DNA of 15,782 nt from an uncultured Eubacterium sp. (GTDB lineage Bacteria; Bacillota; Clostridia; Lachnospirales; Lachnospiraceae): NCBI GenBank assembly GCA_910589595.1, contig CAJUTM010000039.1, positions 1-15,782 on the forward strand, written 5' to 3'. The translations under genes and the position numbers were made by a program. The notes under the pieces were generated by a model that saw only the letters and a list, made by a program, of their open reading frames with translations, did not search any database and had not been told where the DNA came from. Shown here piece after piece: positions 1 through 6,591 of the stretch (the stretch's first letter is position 1; each line of letters starts with the position of its first letter).

Positions 1-37
1 GGGCAAAAGTCAGTAAAATCAAGTGTTTGCAACCTAA

Positions 38-391
38 TCAGCAGACACTAAATATTAAAGTATTTCCAGACAAATAGTATAATTTCCTATTTTCAAGCGC
101 CTCCTCCTTTTTGTCCACACGTTCAAAGGATGCATTCCCGTCCCATTCCATTTTCAAAATAAGCATTCCATCTTCTTGTATTTTCCAATTTGTTGCATCT
201 GCACTTGTATGATTTTTATAAACATTTACACAAGTTCCATCATCATAAAAATGCATTCCGTCATCGCTACTTTTACTTTCCACATATATCCAAGTGCCAG
301 TTATATCATTTGATGAACCACATCCAACAAATGATATACAAATCAATAACAAACCAACCATTACTAACAACTTCTTTGTCGCTACTCTCAT
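38..391 (-). CDS. Small secreted lipoprotein of unknown function
   Basis: The 117-residue product starts with a basic n-region (MRVATKK), then a hydrophobic stretch at about 8-22 and a Cys at 24 in the context FVGC. This fits a lipoprotein signal cleaved by signal peptidase II, although Phe at -3 is a weaker lipobox than Leu. The mature part holds a Gly-Thr-Trp motif (ITGTW) near residue 31, a 'DDGT' turn and an 'LSGNTL' ending. That pattern recalls small lipocalin-like or DUF5640-type lipoproteins of Firmicutes, which I infer from pattern only. The ATG is preceded by GGAGG with 9 bases of spacing. The protein ends abruptly after LIFSVC, so slight C-terminal shortening is possible. It would act on the outer face of the membrane. 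Substrate and partners are unknown. A palindrome lies upstream at 438-461 and no terminator is visible in the 37 bases left in the window. Confidence 0.72.
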   Translation of the reverse strand: MRVATKKLLVMVGLLLICISFVGCGSSNDITGTWIYVESKSSDDGMHFYDDGTCVNVYKNHTSADATNWKIQEDGMLILKMEWDGNASFERVDKKEEALENRKLYYLSGNTLIFSVC

Positions 392-437
392 ACTGTAATT
401 CCTCCATTCTCAATGTCCTGTTCACATTTTATACTAA

Positions 438-461
438 TGTCAAAAGGTATACTTTTTGACA
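438..461. promoter_or_regulatory. 24-bp near-perfect palindrome, candidate operator
   Basis: The arms TGTCAAAA and TTTTGACA are exact inverted repeats around a GTATAC core, and 22 of 24 positions are self-complementary. It lies between the recombinase end (511) and the lipoprotein start (391). On the minus strand a TATAAA box at 428-433 lies just downstream, so the palindrome would cover the -35 and spacer region of a promoter for the lipoprotein. Each arm contains TTGACA, but neither has a good -10 at 17 bases. A dimeric regulator site fits better than a plain promoter, which is inference. Confidence 0.45.
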
Positions 462-510
462 CTCTTTTCATATGCACAACCCATCTGTTTTAAGGGCTTT
501 TTTCGGGATA

Positions 511-1119
511 TCACCCTTTATAACTTAGCTTCCTCAATCTGCGGTAAAACGTTGATTTACTTATTTTGCATTTTCTCAGTGCTTCTTTTAAGGTAATTTC
601 CTTATTTTTCCAGCGGCATACAATTGTTTCGAAATTTTTTGGTATTGAGGCCTCCGGCCGTCCAAAGCGGACGCCGTTTTTCTTGGCGGCGGCAATGCCC
701 TCTTCCTGTCGTCTGTGGATATTTTCCCTCTCGCTCTCAGCAACGAAAGACAATATCTGCAAAACCAAATCCGCAATAAACGTTCCCATTAAATCTTTTC
801 CATTCCGCGTGTCCAGAAGCGGCATATCAATTACACAAATATCAACGCCTATTTCCTTTGTCAGTATTCTCCACTGCTCCTGCACTTCCACATAGTTGCG
901 GCCGAGTCTGTCGATGCTGACTATGTACAGTAAATCTCCGCTTTGCAGCAGAGACAGCATTTTCTCATAATTTTGTCTGTGAAAATCTTTTCCTGTCTGC
1001 TTGTCAACATAGATATTTTCCTTTCTTATTCCGGCATTTAACATCGCTGTTATCTGACGGCTCACATTCTGCTCCATGCTCGACACCCGCACATATCCAT
1101 ATTCTATTCCTTTTTTCAT
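511..1119 (-). CDS. Small serine recombinase (resolvase/invertase family)
   Basis: The 202-residue protein has the full layout of a Tn3-type resolvase or DNA invertase. The N-terminal catalytic domain starts YGYVRVSS, with the nucleophile most likely Ser13. The SIDRLGRN motif is at 68-75. A long E-helix includes AESERENI at about 127-134 and leads into a GVRFGRP hinge at 149-155. The C-terminal helix-turn-helix (about 171-197) ends in SKSTFYRRLRK. Such enzymes cut both strands through a 5'-phosphoserine link and resolve or invert DNA between paired sites. Start: the ATG follows AAGGAGG with good spacing. The gene is alone on its transcript, downstream of the pyk terminator and a GC-rich patch at 1141-1209 that could hold its site. 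No transposase, inverted ends or invertible segment is visible nearby, so its target is unknown. No catalytic residue seems missing and it appears intact. Confidence 0.9.
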   Translation of the reverse strand: MKKGIEYGYVRVSSMEQNVSRQITAMLNAGIRKENIYVDKQTGKDFHRQNYEKMLSLLQSGDLLYIVSIDRLGRNYVEVQEQWRILTKEIGVDICVIDMPLLDTRNGKDLMGTFIADLVLQILSFVAESERENIHRRQEEGIAAAKKNGVRFGRPEASIPKNFETIVCRWKNKEITLKEALRKCKISKSTFYRRLRKLSYKG

Positions 1120-1140
1120 CTAATTTTCCTCCTTTTAACC

Positions 1141-1209
1141 ACGAACGTCACGCTTCGCGAGACCACTCGGTTCGCGGGTGCGCTCCAATATCTGCGAGCA
1201 AGTCCGCAG
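1141..1209. other. GC-rich patch with small repeats upstream of the recombinase
   Basis: This stretch is clearly richer in G+C than the DNA around it. TTCGCG occurs at 1154-1159 and 1171-1176, and again at 1226-1231. CTGCG (1192-1196) pairs with CGCAG (1205-1209) around an 8-base loop. An imperfect hairpin joins GACC and GGTT around ACTC near 1161-1172. A recombination (res-like) site or a remnant of transferred DNA are both possible. The arms are too short to settle it. Confidence 0.3.
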
Positions 1210-1235
1210 GTATTCTCTCTTTACTTTCGCGTAAA

Positions 1236-1270
1236 TAAAAAAAATCCTACTGTATTTCTACAATAGGATT
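1236..1270 (-). terminator. Rho-independent terminator of pyk
   Basis: A 12-bp stem (1259-1270 with 1243-1254) has one U-G wobble and a GAAA loop on the minus-strand RNA. It is followed by six Ts and ATTTA. It begins 25 bases after the pyk stop and separates pyk from the recombinase gene. Confidence 0.92.
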
Positions 1271-1295
1271 CTCTAAAAATCAAAAGGAAATCACA

Positions 1296-2711
1296 TCATA
1301 CCTTTACTACTTTCATCATATTTGTTGTTCCGGATTGACCGAGTGGAACGCCGGAAGTAATAACCGCCAAGTCCCCGTCTTTCAGCAGTTCTTCTTTCTT
1401 TCCCTGCTCTACCGCATGGGAAAACAGTTCTAGTACATCAATTTTCTCTTCCAGAAGAAGTGGTTTCACGCCCCAGCTCATGGCGAGCTGACGCCACACC
1501 CTGCGGGAAGTCGTGCCACCGAGTATCGGGCATGCCGGACGAAAACGGGAAATCATCTTTGCCGCCCGTCCGGTTTTTGTCACCGCAATTATCGCAGAGG
1601 CGCCAAGGTCGTAAGCCGTTGTACAGGTGGCATGACAGACCGCGTCGGTGATGTCCGGATTTTCCAATCGCCCTCTATGAAAAAAACGCTTCTTATAATT
1701 AATGTGCTTCTCAATATTCTCGGCAATCCTCACCATTGTAGAGACCGCTTCTACCGGAAACTTTCCAGCTGCGGTTTCGCCGGATAACATAATAGCGCTC
1801 GTACCGTCATAAATCGCATTGGCCACATCCGTCACTTCAGCGCGGGTCGGCCGCGGATTCGTAATCATCGATTCGAGCATTTGCGTGGCCGTAATCACCT
1901 GTTTTCCCGCCTCGTAAACTTTACTGATTATCATTTTCTGCAGCACGGGAACTTCCTCTTCCGGCAGCTCAACGCCCATATCCCCGCGCGCAATCATAAT
2001 TCCGTCGGAAACTTCTATAATCTCGTCAATATTTTCAACGCCCTCGCGATTTTCAATCTTTGCTATAACAAGAATGCCGTCGCCGCCGTTTTCATGCAGA
2101 AAACTCCGCAAATCCCTGATATCCTGCGCCGTTCTCACAAAGGACGCCGCAATGAAATCAAAATCCTGATTAATTCCGAATATTAAATCGCTTTTATCCT
2201 GCTCGCTCAAATACGGTATATTCAGATGAATCTCGGGAATGTTGACGCCTTTATAATTCGACAAAATACTGTCGTTCTCAACCCGACAGACAACCGATGT
2301 TTCACGTACTTCCTCCACGCGCATCTCAACTAAACCGTCGTTGATGAGGATTCGTGTTCCCACTTCCACTTCCTTTGGTAAATCCTGATAAGAAACATGG
2401 CTTATTGTCTCGTCGCCCATTACATCTTCCGTCGTCAACTCAAATGCCTGTCCTGCTTTTAGGGAAACTTTTCCGTCTGCAAAATTTCCCAAGCGGATTT
2501 CTGGCCCTTTCGTATCCAAAAGCATAGCTAGCGGTTTGTTGCATTTCTTCTGAATCTCCCGAAACTCATCGACTCTCTTCTGGTGTATTTCATGGTCTCC
2601 GTGTGAGAAATTAAAACGTGCCACATTCATTCCCTGAGCAATACACTGCTCGAGAATGCCATCTTTATCTGTTGAGGGTCCCAATGTACATACAATCTTT
2701 GTTTTAGGCAT
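1296..2711 (-). CDS. pyk: Pyruvate kinase
   Basis: This enzyme catalyses the last step of glycolysis, from phosphoenolpyruvate and ADP to pyruvate and ATP, in the cytoplasm. The 471-residue protein is the short form, without the C-terminal PEP-utiliser-like extension found in Bacillus. Visible motifs are KIVCTLGPS (5-13), RFNFSHG (32-38), LLDTKGPEIR (64-73), VIAKIENREG (215-224, catalytic Lys218), IMIARGDMGVE (238-248, metal ligand Asp244) and MLESMITNPRPTRAE (278-292). Glu71 in TKGPE is the residue typical of potassium-dependent pyruvate kinases, so K+ activation is expected. The B domain lies at about 71-166. The ATG is 7 bases after the dacA stop. Its ribosome binding site (AAGGAG) lies inside the last codons of dacA, with a rather long 12-base spacing. 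The pair is therefore likely cotranscribed and possibly translationally coupled. A strong terminator follows. Confidence 0.97.
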   Translation of the reverse strand: MPKTKIVCTLGPSTDKDGILEQCIAQGMNVARFNFSHGDHEIHQKRVDEFREIQKKCNKPLAMLLDTKGPEIRLGNFADGKVSLKAGQAFELTTEDVMGDETISHVSYQDLPKEVEVGTRILINDGLVEMRVEEVRETSVVCRVENDSILSNYKGVNIPEIHLNIPYLSEQDKSDLIFGINQDFDFIAASFVRTAQDIRDLRSFLHENGGDGILVIAKIENREGVENIDEIIEVSDGIMIARGDMGVELPEEEVPVLQKMIISKVYEAGKQVITATQMLESMITNPRPTRAEVTDVANAIYDGTSAIMLSGETAAGKFPVEAVSTMVRIAENIEKHINYKKRFFHRGRLENPDITDAVCHATCTTAYDLGASAIIAVTKTGRAAKMISRFRPACPILGGTTSRRVWRQLAMSWGVKPLLLEEKIDVLELFSHAVEQGKKEELLKDGDLAVITSGVPLGQSGTTNMMKVVKV

Positions 2712-2718
2712 TCCGTTA

Positions 2719-4116
2719 CTATCTCCTTTTTCGATAATATAATCCTCTCCCGTTTGAATTCTCTTTCCTGCGGGCCCGCTTATAATGATTTTTTCTTATG
2801 CGGTGTTCCCGCCTGCTGTAAAAACGCATAATTGCCACCGTTGCGCATCCTGCAGAAAATAGAATAATAAGAATAATTAAAATTACTTTCTTCCATGGGA
2901 ACGGCTTTTCTTTGGCCTTTTCAATCGCGGCGTCAAACCATTTCGACATATCAATACTGTCCTCCAGAACCGGATAATTCTTATTTTCGTAGTAAATCTC
3001 GGCGCCGCCTACTTGTTTTCCCTTATAAGTATATGTTATTTTCCCAATATTTTTCTTCTTATTTGTAATTTCTTTTGGCTGTTCATATAATTCAATCTTT
3101 CGCTCGGCTTGATTCAACGGTACTCCTTTTGGCAGCAAAACTCCTGCATTCTGCTCAAACGTTAAAGGATTCTGTTTGGAATTGTAGTACGGACTAAATT
3201 GCGTAAACAAATTGTTATCATTAATCGCCATATTGGCATTTTGATTTATGGCATGTCTGTCATAATTTTCAAAACAATGATTGAGAATCTTCGTTGTATC
3301 CGTATATTCATTTGGCACTGTCCAAGGTGAATTTGGCGCTTTCATAATAACTGAAACGAGCGTCATATTATTTTTCTTGGCATAAGTCACTAACGTATAC
3401 CGGCATTTTATTGTGAAACCTGTCTTTCCGCCGACACAATACTCATATAAATATTGCGAAAATGTGCTGGCGTACAACATTCCGTGGTGATTGAACAAAG
3501 ACCGCGGGCCGCTCTTATTTGTCTTGTCGATATTATATCGCTTCGTGCCGGTAATCTTTGCAAAAGTAGGATTTCTGTATGCTTCCCGCGAAATGATTGC
3601 CATGTCGTGGGCCGATGTATAATGATTTTTCATCCACAAACCGTTGGCGTTGGCAAAATGCGTATTGGTACAGCCGAGCTGCTTCGCCCGCGCGTTCATC
3701 ATCTTAACGAAATTATCTATACCGCCGGCGATATGTTCAGCCACACCATTGCAGGCTTCATTTGCTGACATAAGAAGAATCGCATATAAACTGTCTTCCA
3801 TCGACAGTTTTTCTCCCGGCTTTATTTCAATATTGGAAGCATTTATTTCCAGATTGGTAACTGCTTCCCGCGAATAAGTAACCGTTTCCGATAAGGAAGA
3901 ATTTTCAATGGCAATCAGGGCCGTCATTATTTTCGTAATACTGGCCGGATATTGTTTCTTATCCATATTTTTTTCATATAAAATCGTTCCTGACTGTACA
4001 TCCATTACAATCGCTGATTCTGCTGATATAGATGGTTTTTTCTTTGCATCAATATCAGAATGAAATAAAAGCAGTCCTATTATGCATACCAGAAATGTAA
4101 GATATTGCTTTTTCAT
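2719..4116 (-). CDS. dacA: Serine-type D-Ala-D-Ala carboxypeptidase (DacA/PBP5 family)
   Basis: This penicillin-binding protein trims the terminal D-Ala from peptidoglycan pentapeptides at the outer membrane face. The 465-residue protein has an N-terminal signal peptide (about 1-24, hydrophobic 6-18, likely cut after DIDA). The three class motifs are SITK (59-62, nucleophile Ser59), SAN (117-119) and KTG (231-233). A hydrophobic helix at about 411-430 precedes a very basic cytoplasmic tail of about 35 residues. Bacterial DacA proteins often use an amphipathic C-terminal anchor, whereas a true transmembrane helix with an Arg/Lys-rich tail is common in clostridial paralogues. After KTG the sequence reads FTIKCRYTLV, where a Gly or Ala is more usual than Cys-Arg. 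The ATG is preceded by GGAGGAG. A promoter lies at 4148-4176 and pyk follows after 7 bases. A sporulation-specific paralogue such as dacF is also possible. Confidence 0.93.
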   Translation of the reverse strand: MKKQYLTFLVCIIGLLLFHSDIDAKKKPSISAESAIVMDVQSGTILYEKNMDKKQYPASITKIMTALIAIENSSLSETVTYSREAVTNLEINASNIEIKPGEKLSMEDSLYAILLMSANEACNGVAEHIAGGIDNFVKMMNARAKQLGCTNTHFANANGLWMKNHYTSAHDMAIISREAYRNPTFAKITGTKRYNIDKTNKSGPRSLFNHHGMLYASTFSQYLYEYCVGGKTGFTIKCRYTLVTYAKKNNMTLVSVIMKAPNSPWTVPNEYTDTTKILNHCFENYDRHAINQNANMAINDNNLFTQFSPYYNSKQNPLTFEQNAGVLLPKGVPLNQAERKIELYEQPKEITNKKKNIGKITYTYKGKQVGGAEIYYENKNYPVLEDSIDMSKWFDAAIEKAKEKPFPWKKVILIILIILFSAGCATVAIMRFYSRREHRIRKNHYKRARRKENSNGRGLYYRKRR

Positions 4117-4147
4117 TTTTCTCCTCCATGTACTTGAATTCTATTCT

Positions 4148-4176
4148 ATCATACACGATTTTATATATTTTTCCAA
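4148..4176 (-). promoter_or_regulatory. Sigma-A type promoter of dacA-pyk
   Basis: The minus strand reads TTGGAA (4171-4176), a 17-base spacer, then TATGAT (4148-4153). Transcription would start near 4141 and give a leader of about 25 bases. It is back to back with the trmB promoter, whose -35 is only 8 bases away. Confidence 0.7.
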
Positions 4177-4184
4177 TCTTTTAT

Positions 4185-4212
4185 TTGATAATTTTTCATT
4201 TTATGATATATT
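4185..4212 (+). promoter_or_regulatory. Extended -10 promoter of trmB
   Basis: TTGATA (4185-4190), a 16-base spacer and TATATT (4207-4212), with TG one base before the -10. Transcription would start near 4219, which is after the upstream in-frame ATG at 4213. This supports the internal ATG at 4258 as the real trmB start. Confidence 0.68.
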
Positions 4213-4257
4213 ATGGTACGGAAAGATAAAATTTTTAGCGCCGGATTGGAGATTAGT

Positions 4258-4896
4258 ATGAGATTACGCAATATTAAAGGTTCAAAAGAATTTATATCCG
4301 CAAGTCCGTTTGTCATACAGACGCCGGAAGATTATAAGGGAACATGGTCTTCCCTCTTTCAAGATCAAAATCCCCTGCATATTGAAATCGGTATGGGAAA
4401 AGGACAATTTATACATCAGTTAGCCGAAAAAAATCCGCAGATAAACTATATCGGCATTGAAATGTACTCCAGTGTGTTATACCGTGCTTTGGAAAAACGG
4501 GCGGAAACGGATTTAAATAATTTATATTTTCTGCGTTTTGACGCCAAATATCTAGAAGAAATTTTTGATAATGGAGAAGTAGGACGCATTTATCTTAATT
4601 TCTCTGACCCGTGGCCGAAAGAACGGCACAGTAAAAGAAGACTGACCAGTCCTTTATTTCTCTCACGATACGATAAAATACTGGCGCCGGAGGGATTGAT
4701 TCAATTTAAAACCGATAACCGCGATTTGTTCGATTTTTCTGTGGAAACGGTACAACAATCCGCCCACTGGCATATAGATGAAATCACTTATGATTTGCAC
4801 CATAGCGAATTTGTAAAAGGAAATATTATGACTGAATATGAGAACCGCTTTGTCGCAGAGAGAAAACCGATATGCCGCTTTGTTATTTCCCGCTAA
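4258..4896 (+). CDS. trmB: tRNA (guanine-N7-)-methyltransferase
   Basis: TrmB methylates N7 of guanosine 46 in the variable loop of tRNAs, using S-adenosylmethionine. From the chosen start the protein has 212 residues, which is typical. It begins MRLRNI, the common N-terminus of the family. Motifs are HIEIGMGKGQFI (41-52, SAM site), the hallmark NFSDPWPKERHSKRRL (114-129) and KTDN (151-154). The frame is open upstream to an ATG at 4213. I chose the ATG at 4258 because GGAG stands 8 bases before it, the family start aligns, and the predicted transcription start lies after 4213. The gene is monocistronic, divergent from dacA, and ends at a bidirectional terminator. It runs opposite to most genes in the window, so it would be head-on to replication if the origin is to the right. 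Confidence 0.95.
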   Translation: MRLRNIKGSKEFISASPFVIQTPEDYKGTWSSLFQDQNPLHIEIGMGKGQFIHQLAEKNPQINYIGIEMYSSVLYRALEKRAETDLNNLYFLRFDAKYLEEIFDNGEVGRIYLNFSDPWPKERHSKRRLTSPLFLSRYDKILAPEGLIQFKTDNRDLFDFSVETVQQSAHWHIDEITYDLHHSEFVKGNIMTEYENRFVAERKPICRFVISR

Positions 4897-4912
4897 AAAG
4901 CTGCACAAAAAG

Positions 4913-4949
4913 AGAACCTTTTTCATACAATAAAGAAAAAGGTTCTTTT
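4913..4949. terminator. Bidirectional terminator between trmB and the AI-2E gene
   Basis: A perfect 12-bp stem pairs AGAACCTTTTTC (4913-4924) with GAAAAAGGTTCT (4935-4946) around a 10-base loop. T runs follow on the plus strand (TTTC) and on the minus strand (CTTTTTG). It can serve trmB from the left and the convergent transporter gene from the right. Confidence 0.88.
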
Positions 4950-5053
4950 CTATGTCGTCTTCTTTACAACGGAAACTTTCTTCAAAATTATACCGCAGCC
5001 GGAGTTCTAAAAAGCTGCTCCGCATTCTTCTTTCCCTGGAAGAAATTAAAAAA

Positions 5054-6217
5054 TTACTGGGAATCAAAGGATGAAATATTTTTTCTTTTCAATTTCTTTT
5101 CCATTATTAAATTGATAAGATACGTGAGTACGGCAACGGTCGGCACACCGAGAAACATTCCCAACACGCCGAAGTAGGCGCCCCCCACTGTTATTCCAAA
5201 TATTACCCAGAGAGGTTTGATTCCCGTCTGGTCTCCTAAAATTTTCGGACCAAGGTACAAACCGTCAAACTGTTGCAAAATTAAAATTAATACGGCAAAT
5301 ACGATTGCCAGACGCGGGTCAATGAACAGATAAATCAAAACCCCCGGAACTGCTCCTATAATAGGCCCGAAATACGGTATCATATTGGTAATGCAGACAA
5401 TGAGGCTGAGAAGAAGCGCATAAGGTAATTGCAGAATAATCATGGCAACCAGACAGATAATACCGATAATCAGGGAATCAATTACTTTTCCAATCAGAAA
5501 ACCATTAAAGATATGATTGCACTGTTTGATTGTATCCCACACTTCTTCTTCTTTTTTACTCGGTGAGACGGCATATATCATTTTTTTAATGCTCTGTTTT
5601 AATTTTTTTGAATCCAAAACAATATAGATGGATATAACCAGACCCATGAGAACATTATATAAAGTAACAATCAGTGAAGAGGAAAGCTGATAAACATATG
5701 GGAACCAATCGCTTCCGTGATTCATAATTTTATCATATAAAAATTTTTTCATATAATCAATAATGCCGCTGATATCCATAAACGGTATTTTGTCATTGAT
5801 TTCTTTCTCATGCGTTATCATATATTTATATCCGTCCTGCACCGATTTTCCCATATCTTTTGCGCTGTCGCGTATCTGTGGGAATATATATATAATAATT
5901 ACTGCCAGTATTCCGATTACAATAATATAACTAATCAAAACACTTATCATACGCTTAATTTTCTTGCCCTTATGCGGCGATATTAAATTTAATCCTCTGG
6001 AAATCATTCCCACAAGCGGCTTAATTAAATAGGCAAAGAAAAAACCAAAGATGAATGGCATCAAAATTCCAATAAACCGGCCGACAATATGCCAGACTTC
6101 TCCCCAGTTGGCAAATAGAAGAAACACAATAGCAATAACGGCAATAATGGCAACTACATACCATATATTAGATACAATACTTTTGATGATATCAATACAC
6201 TTATTTTTCCTTTCCAT
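5054..6217 (-). CDS. AI-2E family (UPF0118) membrane transporter
   Basis: This integral membrane protein has about seven or eight hydrophobic segments. They include 'VVAIIAVIAIVFLLF' near the N-terminus, 'IGILMPFIFGFFFAYLI', 'ISVLISYIIVIGILAVIIIYIF', 'GKVIDSLIIGIICLVAMIIL' and a C-terminal 'GLYLGPKILGDQTGIKPLW' region. The PYFGPIIGAVPG and GPKILG motifs are hallmarks of the family. Members are named after E. coli TqsA, and others act as Na+/H+ or related exporters, so the substrate cannot be told from sequence. Start: ATG codons at 6229 and 6217 are in frame. I prefer 6217 (MERKNK, 387 residues) because TGGGG stands 7-8 bases before it, while the first ATG has only a weak AAGG 11 bases away. 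A structured leader lies upstream at 6230-6328. It converges with trmB on a shared terminator. Confidence 0.88.
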   Translation of the reverse strand: MERKNKCIDIIKSIVSNIWYVVAIIAVIAIVFLLFANWGEVWHIVGRFIGILMPFIFGFFFAYLIKPLVGMISRGLNLISPHKGKKIKRMISVLISYIIVIGILAVIIIYIFPQIRDSAKDMGKSVQDGYKYMITHEKEINDKIPFMDISGIIDYMKKFLYDKIMNHGSDWFPYVYQLSSSLIVTLYNVLMGLVISIYIVLDSKKLKQSIKKMIYAVSPSKKEEEVWDTIKQCNHIFNGFLIGKVIDSLIIGIICLVAMIILQLPYALLLSLIVCITNMIPYFGPIIGAVPGVLIYLFIDPRLAIVFAVLILILQQFDGLYLGPKILGDQTGIKPLWVIFGITVGGAYFGVLGMFLGVPTVAVLTYLINLIMEKKLKRKNISSFDSQ

Positions 6218-6229
6218 ATAAATCCCCAT

Positions 6230-6328
6230 TTCTGCGCTGCCTTTTGCGCATAAAGCAACTTTGTGTCAAGCAGCGCGCAGACACAAATTGCCGTGTAAAA
6301 AATAAGCTATTGATCTCATTTTTTACAC
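6230..6328 (-). promoter_or_regulatory. Structured leader upstream of the AI-2E gene
   Basis: On the minus strand three elements appear in order. First is an 11-bp perfect inverted repeat (6318-6328 with 6293-6303) with a 14-base loop. Second is a hairpin of 8 bp (6280-6287 with 6260-6267) extended by TTGC/GCAA (6288-6291 with 6255-6258) across one bulge. Third is the segment GCAGCGCAGA (6240-6231) just before the start region, which can pair with the loop side of the second hairpin (6270-6281, with a 2-base bulge). The second and third pairings compete or form a pseudoknot. No riboswitch class is recognised and no clear -35/-10 pair for the gene was found. Confidence 0.4.
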
Positions 6329-6366
6329 TATACTCCCATAAATTTTCATTTTTTTTAATTTAGTAC

Positions 6367-6395
6367 TTGCATTTTTGCATATACTGTTATATAAT
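6367..6395 (+). promoter_or_regulatory. Promoter of the tRNA-Lys gene
   Basis: A perfect TATAAT (6390-6395) lies 17 bases after TTGCAT (6367-6372), a weak -35. Transcription would start near 6402, about 15 bases before the mature tRNA. Confidence 0.65.
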
Positions 6396-6416
6396 ATCTT
6401 TTGCGTGATTGATTAA

Positions 6417-6489
6417 GCGCCATTAGCTCAGTTGGAAGAGCACCTGACTCTTAATCAGGGTGTCCGGGGTTCGAGCCCCCGATGGCGTA
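6417..6489 (+). tRNA. tRNA-Lys (anticodon CTT)
   Basis: The 73-base cloverleaf is complete. The acceptor arm is GCGCCAT/ATGGCGT, the D stem GCTC/GAGC, and the anticodon stem CCTGA/TCAGG with loop CTCTTAA (anticodon CTT, reading AAG). The variable loop is GTGTC and the T arm is CGGGG/CCCCG with loop TTCGAGC. The discriminator is A. The first acceptor pair is G1-U72, a wobble where G-C is usual. The next bases are CTC, so the CCA tail is not encoded and must be added by nucleotidyltransferase. It is a single gene with its own promoter and terminator. Confidence 0.96.
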
Positions 6490-6495
6490 CTCCCG

Positions 6496-6541
6496 AGTCC
6501 TTGTTTGGCAGACCTGCAACTGCTGGGTGAGGGCTTTTTTT
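6496..6541 (+). terminator. Terminator of tRNA-Lys, rich in G-U pairs
   Basis: A 16-bp stem (6496-6511 with 6520-6535) closes an 8-base loop and runs into a T tract at 6535-6541. About eight of the pairs are G-U wobbles, so the hairpin is stable only in plus-strand RNA. In minus-strand RNA they become C-A mismatches. It should therefore stop the tRNA transcript but not readthrough from the DUF4446 gene. Confidence 0.8.
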
Positions 6542-6591
6542 ATTGCACAAAACAGGTTTCATGCCAAGCCCCGCACCTGCTAATTGTTTTT

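Noticed and set aside
491..520. AAGGG / CCCTT repeat as terminator of the recombinase gene
   Set aside because: The stem is five base pairs with a long loop and no T run follows on the minus strand.
588..776. Second minus-strand ORF inside the recombinase gene
   Set aside because: It is out of frame with a complete, motif-rich recombinase and has no binding site. It is a shadow frame.
2298..2313. parS-like sequence inside pyk (TGTTTCACGT then ACTTCC)
   Set aside because: Only the first 10 of 16 bases match. The second half-site is absent and the bases are explained by coding for conserved residues.
4213..4257. Upstream in-frame extension of trmB (15 codons from ATG at 4213)
   Set aside because: No binding site, the predicted transcription start lies downstream, and the family N-terminus begins at 4258.
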